In this document: positions 34,791-44,598 of the stretch, piece after piece
Layout of the letters: every line of letters starts with the position of its first letter
Numbering within the stretch: the stretch's first letter is position 1
Origin: Rosa chinensis
Taxonomy: Eukaryota > Streptophyta > Magnoliopsida > Rosales > Rosaceae
NCBI RefSeq assembly: GCF_002994745.2
Contig: NC_037094.1
Span: 46,079,139-46,143,138 of the forward strand
DNA: 64,000 bases
Reading direction: 5' to 3'
Notes under the pieces: model-generated
Database searches by the model: none
The model's input: only the letters and a program-made list of their open reading frames with translations
What the model was told of the DNA's origin: nothing
Position numbers and translations under genes: made by a program

Positions 34791-35287
34791 TTTAGAGAAT
34801 TACTGAGTTTTTTATTTTTTATTTTTACCTCAAATTTTATAGATATTTCTTCACTTTATCGGGGATATATTGCAAATATCTAAATATATCGGGAATATTT
34901 GACGATGTCGGAGAAATTTCGCAGAAACGGTAAAAGATAAGATATTTACCCCCCTAAATATATCGGTCCGTCGAAAAAAGGAGATATCGGGAGAGATATC
35001 GGAAATATCGCAGATATTTAAAACCTTGGGTGCAGCTGTGTGTTGTTTGTCTTTGAAGGGAGAGAGAGGATAAGGCTGCACGTGCCCAGTGCATGAGTTG
35101 GTTTTGGATAAGGAAGAAAAAAAAAGGAAAATGGTTTGGTGCTTGAACGTCAGCTAGCTGCTATATAATTAAACCAAAGCTTAATTATGAAAGCATGCTA
35201 ACATGCAACGCAGCATGAATAATTAATAAAATAAAAAAATTGTTTGTTTATTATTATTATTAATATATATAAATTCTTCTCCCCTTC

Positions 35288-36036
35288 TGTTTGACTCCAA
35301 AATCAGTTAGCATGCAAACTGTCTCTTTTGAGCTTGTGCGCAGGCGTGCCAGCACCATGGGGTGCAGTCGTCGGGGGAGTCCCTTGACCTGACTTCTTCT
35401 TCAAACGTTGTGGACGAAGAGAGCACCAACCTCGCCACAAGGTTCTTCTCTAGCCTTCCGAGAAAGGACTTTTTACCTTACGTATAAGGGCTTTGGGTGT
35501 GATCTCTTCGCGTCACCGAATCGATACTCAACGTTGCAGGCTGAGCAGAGCAATCACTGGGAAGTTCGGAGAAAGCACGAGTTTTGCTAAAGCGTGACTT
35601 TAGCTTTACTGGGTTGCGAGGGCGTTACCCTTGCTTCGCTGGTAGTATTGGTGGCAGTAGCACTGGCAGTCGGCTCTTGGAGAGACTAGGACTGGAAGTA
35701 CGGTCGCCAGGTTTTAACAAGGTTGAAGGTTTGCTCCGGGGAGGCTTTGTAATTGCTGGGATTGATTGATTCGAGAGAGGTCCTTTGTTTGCCTCTTAAC
35801 CCTGTATTTATACACCTAGGGTTTCGACTGTTCCTTGCTTTAGAAGGATTATTAATTGAAGTTTCTTATTCAATTTCTGCTACTTGATTCCAATAAGGTT
35901 TCGTTTTTCTTATGGATCACGGAATGGGCGAAGCTATACCCCAAACCCAAGTAGGCTTATTTTTGGGCCGCAGGTATCGGCCCATTGGGTCAAATCCACC
36001 AAAGGATCTTGCCAAAAATACTTTTGGGCTCAAACA
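35288..36036 (-). repeat. 3' LTR of element F
   Basis: TGTTTGACTCC...GCTCAAACA on the plus strand. It pairs with 48923-49659. The plus sequence just inside (TTGCCCCCCAGG, 36037-36048) is the complement of the polypurine tract. Confidence 0.92.
35805..35812 (-). promoter_or_regulatory. TATA box, 3' LTR of element F (minus strand)
   Basis: The minus strand reads TATAAATA in the context GTGTATAAATACAGGG. The identical box is in the 5' LTR at 49428-49435, where it would drive the gag-pol transcript. Confidence 0.65.
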
Positions 36037-36189
36037 TTGCCCCCCAGGCCCTGAAATTAGGCCCGCGAAGATGTAACTGATTGAAGGGGACTAAAACGAC
36101 GCACCGATCGCTTGAAACGATATCATTAATGAGGGTCGCGTCCTTTCGCTTGCGAAACACCTTTCTGTCACATCGTTTCCCTCACAAAA

Positions 36190-36200
36190 TTCCTTATTTA
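36190..36200 (+). promoter_or_regulatory. Possible TATA-like box upstream of the antisense PMD gene
   Basis: CTTATTTAAACCC, about 100 bases before the ATG at 36302, between the LTR and the plus-strand PMD frame. It suggests that the antisense gene has its own promoter inside the element. Weak evidence. Confidence 0.35.
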
Positions 36201-36301
36201 AACCCGCAGTTGCTTTAGACCCGTCACATCAGAAACTCTTTCAGTCTCCTAAACCCAAAAACTCACTTACTTCCAACATCCCCTTCACAGAAACCCCAGA
36301 A

Positions 36302-37495
36302 ATGGCTCCCCCAAAGAAGATAGTCATCGATCAAGAAGAAGAACTGAACGAAAAGGTTGCCCATACTTGGGGAACCAGCATCGGTGCCCACATTCGTCTC
36401 CACACCTCTATCCATAGGCCCTTGCTCCTCCAATTCCCAAACCATAACGTCAGACTAGGGCCAGCACCGCAAGACTCTATTCCGGCTGACGCCATCGCTT
36501 TCTACGGCCTGCCCGCTCGTCGGCCCATTCCAGTCCTCCGAAGGACTCCTGGAGACTTCAATAGTTGGGGTGCCCAGAATCATCGAGCCAAAATAGGGCA
36601 CTGGCCGTCCTCCATCATCCCGGCGGAGCTTTCTTGGTATCGCAAAGCACGGACGCGAGATCTGGCTTGCTGGAACGCGGCAGATATCACACATACTATC
36701 GATCTCTATTTTAGTCTTCCACGTGGTGGCAATCGTTCGCTGCTCGCTGTCTTTCTTTGTTTTTGGAATACCGCCACAAACACTTTTGATTTTCGATTGG
36801 GTCAAATGAGTATCACCTTGCTGGATATTCTCACCATCACCGGCCTACCCATCGATGGCGAGCCCTATTTGTACGATCAATTTGATTCTGTCACTTTCTC
36901 CTCGACCATGCCCCAACATGGTCGCAGCGCTTACAGTGGCTCTTATCCACGGTGGTTGTCTTATTATAGCCGGGAGCACAATGCGACCGGCGGAATTGCT
37001 TTCTTGGAGTATTGGCTCTGTAAATTCATCTTCTGTACTTCCTCTTGTAAGCCCACTGGTACTTGGACTCTTCTGGCGACGGCCCTCTACAACGGCCGCA
37101 GTGTCGGGCTTGGGCAACAGGTGTTAGGAGCCCTTTATCGTACTCTGTACCAGGCCACTATGCATCCTTTTGAGACTAGCATTTCTGGCCCCTTTTGGAT
37201 CTTGGACTTCTGGATCCAAACTTATTTTCCATTTTTCCGTCGCGATGACATCCCGCTGCTTCCACCGGCCGACCAACTCTTGGGTCAATGGTTCAGCCAT
37301 GAGGAAAGGTACTCATATCCTCCCTACTCCGAATGCTTTACATATCTGTACCTTCTGGATGAGATGCCATACTGTGATTTAGTACTGGGTAGAAGATTCC
37401 CAACTCTACTTGAAAACGGATTCCTTCCTGGCGCTTCTCGCTACAGCGATCGCGCGCTTGGCCTTTCGCCGCGCGATCTCCTATTCAGACATTAG
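36302..37495 (+). CDS. Plant mobile domain (PMD/MAIN-like) protein, main exon, antisense in element F
   Basis: A 397-codon frame starting at an ATG in good context (CAGAAATGGC). It encodes a plant mobile domain, the family of Arabidopsis MAIN/MAIL1 and of proteins carried by MULE and Ty3/gypsy elements. The key stretch is GQMSITLLDILTITGLPIDG, the typical PMD core (a strand and helix after W/F-rich sequence, then GLPxDG). It is followed by FLEYWLCKFIFC and FTYLYLLDEMPYCDLVLGRR. The N-terminal 30 residues are charged. The frame ends at 37495 in sequence that does not fit the family, while the domain continues in another frame, so there is a frameshift near 37485. It is transcribed toward pol on the opposite strand. 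The molecular role of PMDs in transposons is not established. Confidence 0.85.
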   Translation: MAPPKKIVIDQEEELNEKVAHTWGTSIGAHIRLHTSIHRPLLLQFPNHNVRLGPAPQDSIPADAIAFYGLPARRPIPVLRRTPGDFNSWGAQNHRAKIGHWPSSIIPAELSWYRKARTRDLACWNAADITHTIDLYFSLPRGGNRSLLAVFLCFWNTATNTFDFRLGQMSITLLDILTITGLPIDGEPYLYDQFDSVTFSSTMPQHGRSAYSGSYPRWLSYYSREHNATGGIAFLEYWLCKFIFCTSSCKPTGTWTLLATALYNGRSVGLGQQVLGALYRTLYQATMHPFETSISGPFWILDFWIQTYFPFFRRDDIPLLPPADQLLGQWFSHEERYSYPPYSECFTYLYLLDEMPYCDLVLGRRFPTLLENGFLPGASRYSDRALGLSPRDLLFRH

Positions 37496-39607
37496 GATCG
37501 CTGCCGAAGAACTTAGTTATGAGCTTTACACTCCTAACCACTTTGCTCGTCAATTCGGCCTCGTCCAATTAGTGCCATTCCCTCTGTACGATGCTTGGAA
37601 CTACAACACTTCTTGGAGTAGATTCGGGCCCCCTTCCGGGCCTTTGCCGGCACAAAGCATGCTCCCACTGGTTGATCTTCCTGATTGGGCTAAGGCCATA
37701 GACACCGTGGATGGGACTGAGGAAGGATACGAGGAATGGTGGGCAGAAGTTTCCGTCAATTACTGGAGCCAACGGGATGACGAACTCTTCACAACCATCT
37801 TTGGGGAATTGAAAAACCCCTATACTGTCGACATCGAGCTGCTCGCTCGCTTTTCTGAGGATGCCGCACGATCTCTGTCTCCTCCGACAACCCAACCGGT
37901 GCGAGCCCCGCGCCAGGCCCAAGCTGGCATCGTAATTCGCGAGCCCCCTTCAGAGGTGAGTATCTCAGTTTATATCTTGTTCCCTCTTTCACTCTTCCCC
38001 CTTTAACTCAACCTTTGTTGTATTAGGGAAATGTGCCACCTTCTGGCAATCGCACAGTTAGTGCTTCTCCAGCCACTGGTCAGTCCGGAAAGCAGAAGAC
38101 AGTAATATCGGAGCCTGAAATTAAAGATTCCTCTTCTGACGATGATAATCCGCAGACGGTAAGAACCTTCTTGTTCTTAGAACAATGCTTTTTTCCTGAG
38201 CCAAGTCTAATCCTTTGATTCTGACAGGTTGCCGCTGCCTTGGTCAGGAAGCGCAGTCGCTCGGACCCTCGAACTGACCCATGGGAAGAAGATGAAACAA
38301 TCGCTGACCGACTGGTACGAAACTGGAAACGTACATTAGAATTTACTTCCCGTTTCGTGCATTCCTATAACAATCCTAGCCTGCAGGTTCGTCGCCGATC
38401 CTCCAGACAAACTGGGAAAGGCTCTTCAGCCGCTGGTGAAGGGACATCTGCTTCGCAGGCCCAAGCACCCACGGATTCCGATAATCCTCCACCTCCTGCC
38501 AGCGTCACGAGCAACGTGCAATTGGTCCCAATCCCAATGCAGGTCATAGATGACAGCTCGCCTGAATTGGAAGAAAGAACACCTCCTTCGAATGCACCTC
38601 ATGAGGAACCAATCGCCACACATGCCTTAGCACATATAGCACCTGACCCAATTCCCGGTGAGGCGGCTCAAGAGCCTGCACCGATAGCAATCCTTCACGA
38701 GCCTCCGACCGCAGAGGTACGTTCTCTTAACAAGCATAATGTCTTGATTCTTATTTTATTCTTTGGGCATTCTAATGATTCTTCCTTAACCACAGAATCT
38801 TGGTCCTGTTGAGGCAGCGGCCATCTCTGTGGAAGTACTTGGTGCCAATCCTGCCGACCCAGCCGGTGAATATATGGTGAACTAGGAGCCTGCCCCCACG
38901 CCCCTGAAGCGGGAGAAGGGATGAATGTCGAACCGGGGTCGGAAGCGGTTCCTGTTGTGGAGCCTCATGAAGCTCATGCCGCTGCTGCTGCCCCAGATCC
39001 ACCGCCTGAGCCTCCTTCCAGACTGGAAAGACTAGCTCGCGTACTTGAAGTGGCTCCTCCTAGAGTTATAGATGAGGCCAGGGACAGACTCCAACGTCTT
39101 CTGAGTCCCGACATCCTACTGCCTGGCGCATCCGCCAGGGCTCTGGAGTACTTAAGGGTTCTTCGTCTCGAGCGAACCATCACTGAGAACGAGTTCACCG
39201 AGATGGATGAATTGTTACAGAGTCTTCCCCAACGGATTAATGAAAGAGCGGCCGCGACTGCACAAGCCAGGCAAGCCCGGGCCCATTATCGGGGCCTCGC
39301 ACAACAAACGGATACCTCTCGCGACTTCTTGGGAGATAGGGCTATCCTTGTTAGAGACTTACGGATCACGCAAAATCATCTTCGGTCCCAAATCCAAGAA
39401 CTTCAAGCCCAATTGACTGTTGTGACGGCCCGACTTGAGCATGAGGAACCCTTGTTAGAGCAACCCCTAGCGGCCTTCGAAGCATTGTCTCAAAACCTAG
39501 CTCAAGCTCGCGAAGCAGCCCGACAGGCGGAGCGGGCTGCTGCCGATGCCAGTTTTCGCTTGGACGAACATTTACTTCGTTTGACCCATGCGGGCCGAAA
39601 ACTTTAG
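37486..39607 (+). pseudogene. C-terminal exons of the PMD gene (frameshifted, with coiled-coil tail)
   Basis: Continuation of the PMD gene. The first block (to 37955) reads SDIRIAAEELSYELYTPNHF and FGLVQLVPFPLYDAWNY. Exons then follow with clean splice sites: donor 37956 (CAGAG/GTGAGT), acceptor ending 38026, donor 38159, acceptor ending 38227, donor 38717 (CAGAG/GTACGT), acceptor ending 38795. The middle exons encode a basic KRSRSDPR segment and a proline/serine-rich linker. The last exon has an in-frame TAG at 38883-38885 and a frame change before 38921. It then reads a 228-codon alanine/glutamate/arginine-rich region predicted to form a long coiled coil (for example LAQAREAARQAERAAADASF) and stops at 39607. 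The copy as it stands cannot encode the full protein. Confidence 0.75.
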
Positions 39608-40989
39608 GCCTCTTGTATTAGGCCCCTTTTTTGTATGAACAATATTATTATTAACAAGTCAGATATTTAGCCCACTTTGTTTGGCCCAAATATCACTTCA
39701 AAATTCAAACTGGTTCATCGCACCTTTATTGATATTGAACCTGTTGAAAGGATAATTCTAAATGGGGCGATTACCTCCTTGAAGACTGCTCCGCATCCCA
39801 CGCGTTTTCAACTTCCTTCATTTCCGAGATTACAGCATTCAATTCCATTGATACTTTTATTGATGGCGTGGACAGTACTTCAACTGCCCATCGCACGGTT
39901 GAGGTCACTGCGACTGGAGCTATAAATACCTGTACTTTGGAGAAGTGATGAAGCCAAGCAACTATGTCTTTTCCAGAGATAATCTCACAAGCCTTGTTGC
40001 TCTTCCTTCAGTTTCTAAAATCTTCTCCCCACGATCGTACCCTCAGCCTCAAATTCTTAGGCTTCATGGCTTAATCTCAGAACCTGGGTAAGCCTCATGG
40101 CCTAATCTCAGGTCCAGTGGCATGTCTTTGGTCTCTGGAAATCCGGATGGAATTCGCTGGTTCCAGTTAGACCGAAGAACACGCCACGCTCCTAATGCGG
40201 CGGAACCAGATTCTGAGGGATCCGTCTCCTCCGATTTTTCCGCGTGGAGCAGAAGGGAGAGAGGCGGAAGGCCATTTTGAGGCCGACCGTTCTTCTTCCG
40301 CGGTCTACCTCCGGGGTCTGACTAAGAGACTTCTGTTTTTCCCCTAGAGGTAGATGTGGTTGTGAGTCGCGCTCTCTTCGAAGACCATCTTCATCCAGGA
40401 GGATAATTACCTGGAAGGGGTATGATGGATTATTCCCTTCCCTCTTCCTCCAGTAAAGACGATAGCAGCTGCGACTCAGATCGGAGGAGGATGTAGGTGA
40501 AGAGAGGAAGAGCATCAGCGGTCAAACCACATCCTCTTTGCCACAACCAGATCCAAAAACTCTTAGAATCTGTGTCCCTTATGATTTTCAAAGCCACATT
40601 TGGCCTTATAATTGTGAATGTAACCGTGTTGACTTGTTCTTTGTACTGCCTTTGGCCGCAAAGCCACTTTATGAATGAATGTTTCTTTGAGCACAATGCA
40701 AAAATTTGTTAGCCTGAATAAAGCCTCATGTATAGGCCGTCATGTACACTCTTAACACAAATTGTCAAGGATAAATACATATGTAACAGAAAAGAAAACA
40801 AAAGTCTTGAAATTGGATAAATTGCAAATTGAATATGGCCTCAACTAAGGCCTGAATATATATAGACCTCAACTAAGGCCTGAATATATAGAGTGTTTCC
40901 CCCCTTGTGTTCATAGGTGAAGCAAATACATGAGTCGAAGGCCACAAGAAAAGGCCTGAATATCGACAGCTGACGCGAGCCGAGGAAGA
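39608..40989. other. Intergenic region of element F between PMD and pol
   Basis: About 1.4 kb separating the convergent PMD (plus) and gag-pol (minus) units. It contains a plus-strand CTATAAATACC (about 39918), a 24-base direct repeat of TCAACTAAGGCCTGAATATA type at about 40841-40885, and no convincing gene. An 88-codon and a 107-codon minus-strand frame here lack domains. Expected to hold the 3' ends of both transcripts. Confidence 0.5.
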
Positions 40990-43900
40990 CTATGGTTGCC
41001 CCCCTGTCTGGGAAGAAGGTTGACCAGGTGGATCTTCGAACTCCCAAACACTAGGGTAATATTTCTTCAGGAACCGCCCGTTGATGAGGTTGCGATGGAT
41101 GTCGCCATCCAAGTCTTTGAGGTGAAAAGCCCCGCGTTCCATGATACGGTGAACAACAAAGGGTCCTTCCCATCGCTGAGTCCACTTACCGCGACCGGTC
41201 AATTTCTCGCCAAAGGGTAAAACAGCTTTCCAAACAAGGTCTCCCTCTTTGTAACTACGGCCATGCGTTCTCTTATCATAGGCGCGAGCGATCCGCTGTT
41301 TTTCCATCACTAGATTATCCAAAGCCGTCAAACGCTGCTCGCTCAAATCTTCATGTTCTTGCCACATCGCCTGGACATAATCTTCACCGATCAAGTGATG
41401 TTGCTCTTGTACGCGTAAGGAATGAACGTTGATCTCTAAGGGTAAAACCGTATCATGGCCAAACATTAGTGCATAAGGTGTCGTAGCGGTGGGATTCCTC
41501 TTGGAGGTGCAATAAGCCCAAAGTGTCTCATACAGAGTATCGTGCCACTGGCGAGGGTTTTCTACCAGCATCTTCTTTAACAGGGTAATAATAATCTTGT
41601 TACTAGCTTCCGCTTGACCGTTGGACTGAGCATAATATGGAGTGCTGTGGATGAACTGGATGCCGAAATCGTTGACAAGTTGCTCAACCAGACCGCCCAT
41701 GAATGTTGCCCCCCGGTCTGAAATGAGCACCTCGGGGATACCAAACCTGCAGATAATATTATGAAAAATGAATTGGCGAATGGTGGCACCGGAAGCCTCC
41801 TTCAAAGGTTCAGTTTCGACCCACTTGGTGAAGAAGTCAGTGGCCACGATGATGAACTTATGTTGGAGAGAAGAGTGTGGGTGAATCATCCCAATCAAGT
41901 CCAACGCCCAACCTCGCGCAGGCCAAGGCTTAATAATAGGTTGCATGGGAATATTAGGGATATGCTGGACAGGACCATGTGCTTGACAGTCTTGGCACCC
42001 TTTAGCGAATGTAATACAATCCTTCAAAATGCTGGGCCAGTAATAACCATGTCTCCTAATGAGCCAGTGCATTTTAGGTCCTGCTTGATGAGCTCCGCAT
42101 ATTCCTTTGTGTGCTTCTCGCATTAATCGTTTTACTTTGCGACCATAAACACACCGGAAGTCTATGCCATCTTCCCCACGCCGTCGCAGCTCATCACCCC
42201 TGAGGAAGTAATTTAAGGCAAGAAAGCGAATCTTCCTCTCTGCTGTAGGATCTGGTCGTTTGAGGTAATCAATCAACGGAATGCGCCAATCGACGTCAAT
42301 AGGTTCTAGGACTGCTACGACCGGATCATCCGAAGGGTCAGGCCACGCGAGCCATGAAGGCAGCGTACGACGCTCGACTTTCAGGATGCGCTCGCGAACC
42401 CCATACTTCAATGTAATACCTGTGGCCAGTTGAACGAGTTCATTGGCTGCGAAATTGCGCTCGCGAGGGATGTACTCCAAGTCGGCGTCATCAAATTGAT
42501 CCAGAATCTCAATGGCGCGATTCAAATATGGTATAAGCAACCAGCTGACACATCTGTATTTTTCTTGAAGCTGATTTATCACGAGCTGAGAGTCGCCGCG
42601 GATCTGAACATCCCTCACTCCCAATTCCAGTAAGACTCCTAGCCCGATAATAAGGGCCTCATACTCTGCCTGGTTGTTCATACATTTAAACTTAAGTTGG
42701 AAAGAATAAGAAAAACGATCGCCCGCTGGATTTTCCAGAACAATCCCTGCCCCTGCTAAAGTTTCAGTTCTTGAGCCATCAAAAAACAATACCCAGGGCT
42801 GCAAGGAGACTGTGGCTTGATACCATACTGCGTACTCTGGAATGCGCGCCAAATCTGGTCGAGTTGTAGTTGCGGTCGCTATCTCTAACTCCTTCATTGC
42901 AGGTATATCCAACATAGGATGATGTGCCAGAAAGTCCGCGATGGCCTGTCCCTTTACAGCTTTTTGAGGGACATATTGCAGCGAAAATTCAGAAAGGGCC
43001 AGTACCCACTTGCCAATGCGGCCTCTCAGGATAAGTCGCGACAACATGTATTTGACCAGGTCGGTTTGAGCGATGATGCAGGTAGTGAAGGATAACATGT
43101 AGTGCCGCAACTTGCACGCTGAGAAGTACAATGTGAGACACAGCTTTTCCATAGGAGTATACCTTGTCTCACAATTCGTCAATGTCCGGCTGAGGTAGAA
43201 AATGGCGTGCTCGACGCCTCCCTCATCATCCTGGGCGAGTAAACTGCCAATGGAAGCCTTAGCTGCCGAAATATATAGCTTCAAAGGAAATCCAGCCCTC
43301 GGGGGAACAAGCACTGGCCCGCTCGCCAGGTAGGTCTTGATTCTGTCGAAAGCCCCTTGATGTTTAGGCTCCCATACAAACTCGTTCTGCCCCTGCAGCT
43401 TCAGCAATGGTGAGAAAGGCTGGATTTTACCTGCAGAGTTAGAGATGAAACGTCTCAGAAAGTTGATCTTACCCAGCAAACGCTGCAATTCCTTCTTCGT
43501 TCGAGGGGGAGATGCGTTGATGACTGCGCTCTCCTTGTCTTCAGGGACCTCAATTCCTCGCTGATGGACAATGAATCCTAGAAAATCTCCTGCTTGAACC
43601 CCAAAAACACATTTAGCGGGATTCATCTTGAGCTTGTGTCGTCGCATTCGCTCGAATACTTTTCTGAGATCCGCGATATGGTCTCCTTTCTTCTGAGATT
43701 TCACAACTACATCATCGATGTAAACCTCTAAAATCTTCCCCAGGATATCATGGAAGATTAGGTTCATGGCTCTCTGATACGTTGCTCCAGTATTCTTCAG
43801 TCCAAATGGTATGACCACATATTCAAAAACGCCCGCGAATCTGGGACACCGGAATGCGGTTTTATGTCTGTCTTCTTCAGCGACCGGAATTTGGTGATAT

Positions 43901-44598
43901 CCTGCCGTACCGTCCATGAAGGACAACAATTCATGTCCTGCTACGGCGTCTACTAACATGTCCGCGACCGGCATGGGGTAGACATCTTTAGGTGTAGCGA
44001 GGTTAAGGTCTCTGTAATCTACGCAGACCCTCATCTTGCCATTCTTCTTGCGCACAGGCACTATATTAGATAGCCACTGATTATATTTGGCTACCCAAAT
44101 AATGCCTGATTTATGCATCTTTTCGACTTCCTCCTTGACGAGGACTTGGGTTTCTGAATTCATTCTTCGCTGCTCTTGTTTCACAGGCCTCTTGTCAGGG
44201 AGTGTTGGTAGTTGATGGCAAACCAAGTCCAGTGACAGGCCGGGCATGTCTTCATACTTCTCCGCGAAGCAGTCTTTGAACTCTAGCAATAAGTCAATGA
44301 GCTTCTGTTTCTCGCTAGGCTCTAAGTAAGCACTAATAGCCACTTCCATAGGCTCGTCTGCTGTTCCCAGATTAACCTTCTCGGTAGGATCTCTGACTTT
44401 AGGAGGCGTATCGTCCAGCGCCGCCGGAACAAGCTGAATATCTGTTTCATCTTCTCGCTCTTGATCAAAAAGCTCCTCATTGACGACCTCTAAGGTCGAG
44501 ACTCGATCGTATGCCTCTTTTTCCACTAAGTATGATGACAATCTTTCATATAGCGAGTGGAAGGCCTCTATTCCTTCCTCCGGGAGGTCGTAATCCAT
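40990..44598 (-). CDS. pol: Gypsy pol: reverse transcriptase, dual RNase H, integrase
   Basis: An open frame of 1202 codons. Reverse transcriptase: WLSNIVPVRKKNGKMRVCVD (175-194), LSFMDG with the first catalytic D (225-230) and YIDD (293-296). A first, gypsy-type RNase H follows at about 400-560 and looks degenerate. A second, archaeal-type RNase H has FFDGS (D607), AEYEAL (E645) and RGDSQL (D669); this duplication is the hallmark of the Tat lineage. Integrase has the HHCC finger (REAH, GAHQ, CQDC), then WALDLIG, LISDRG and NGQAEASN supplying D, D and E, and ends with a GPF-like segment (KWTQRWEGPFVV). All catalytic residues seen are present. The ATG overlaps the TAA of the upstream frame (TAATG), and a stop lies 6 bases upstream in its own frame. 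Integration protein of a retrotransposon. Confidence 0.95.
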   Translation of the reverse strand: MDYDLPEEGIEAFHSLYERLSSYLVEKEAYDRVSTLEVVNEELFDQEREDETDIQLVPAALDDTPPKVRDPTEKVNLGTADEPMEVAISAYLEPSEKQKLIDLLLEFKDCFAEKYEDMPGLSLDLVCHQLPTLPDKRPVKQEQRRMNSETQVLVKEEVEKMHKSGIIWVAKYNQWLSNIVPVRKKNGKMRVCVDYRDLNLATPKDVYPMPVADMLVDAVAGHELLSFMDGTAGYHQIPVAEEDRHKTAFRCPRFAGVFEYVVIPFGLKNTGATYQRAMNLIFHDILGKILEVYIDDVVVKSQKKGDHIADLRKVFERMRRHKLKMNPAKCVFGVQAGDFLGFIVHQRGIEVPEDKESAVINASPPRTKKELQRLLGKINFLRRFISNSAGKIQPFSPLLKLQGQNEFVWEPKHQGAFDRIKTYLASGPVLVPPRAGFPLKLYISAAKASIGSLLAQDDEGGVEHAIFYLSRTLTNCETRYTPMEKLCLTLYFSACKLRHYMLSFTTCIIAQTDLVKYMLSRLILRGRIGKWVLALSEFSLQYVPQKAVKGQAIADFLAHHPMLDIPAMKELEIATATTTRPDLARIPEYAVWYQATVSLQPWVLFFDGSRTETLAGAGIVLENPAGDRFSYSFQLKFKCMNNQAEYEALIIGLGVLLELGVRDVQIRGDSQLVINQLQEKYRCVSWLLIPYLNRAIEILDQFDDADLEYIPRERNFAANELVQLATGITLKYGVRERILKVERRTLPSWLAWPDPSDDPVVAVLEPIDVDWRIPLIDYLKRPDPTAERKIRFLALNYFLRGDELRRRGEDGIDFRCVYGRKVKRLMREAHKGICGAHQAGPKMHWLIRRHGYYWPSILKDCITFAKGCQDCQAHGPVQHIPNIPMQPIIKPWPARGWALDLIGMIHPHSSLQHKFIIVATDFFTKWVETEPLKEASGATIRQFIFHNIICRFGIPEVLISDRGATFMGGLVEQLVNDFGIQFIHSTPYYAQSNGQAEASNKIIITLLKKMLVENPRQWHDTLYETLWAYCTSKRNPTATTPYALMFGHDTVLPLEINVHSLRVQEQHHLIGEDYVQAMWQEHEDLSEQRLTALDNLVMEKQRIARAYDKRTHGRSYKEGDLVWKAVLPFGEKLTGRGKWTQRWEGPFVVHRIMERGAFHLKDLDGDIHRNLINGRFLKKYYPSVWEFEDPPGQPSSQTGGQP

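Larger units (their letters stand above)
33690..35028. mobile_element. Element G: hAT-type DNA transposon, deletion derivative
   Basis: Inverted ends CAAGGTTTTAAATATC are perfect over 16 bases. An 8-bp duplication GGTGCAGC flanks the element (33682-33689 and 35029-35036). CAAGG ends with an 8-bp duplication are diagnostic of the hAT superfamily. Subterminal repeats of GATATATCGG/ATATCGGAAATAT occur at both ends. At 1.34 kb it is too short to be autonomous. Confidence 0.8.

Noticed and set aside
36845..37117. Antisense frames across the PMD exon (also 36455-36805 and 37569-37922)
   Set aside because: Shadows of the PMD coding strand; no recognisable domains, and the PMD frame has clear family motifs.
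38974..39198. Minus-strand 74-codon frame opposite the coiled-coil exon
   Set aside because: Low-complexity mirror of an alanine-rich coding region.
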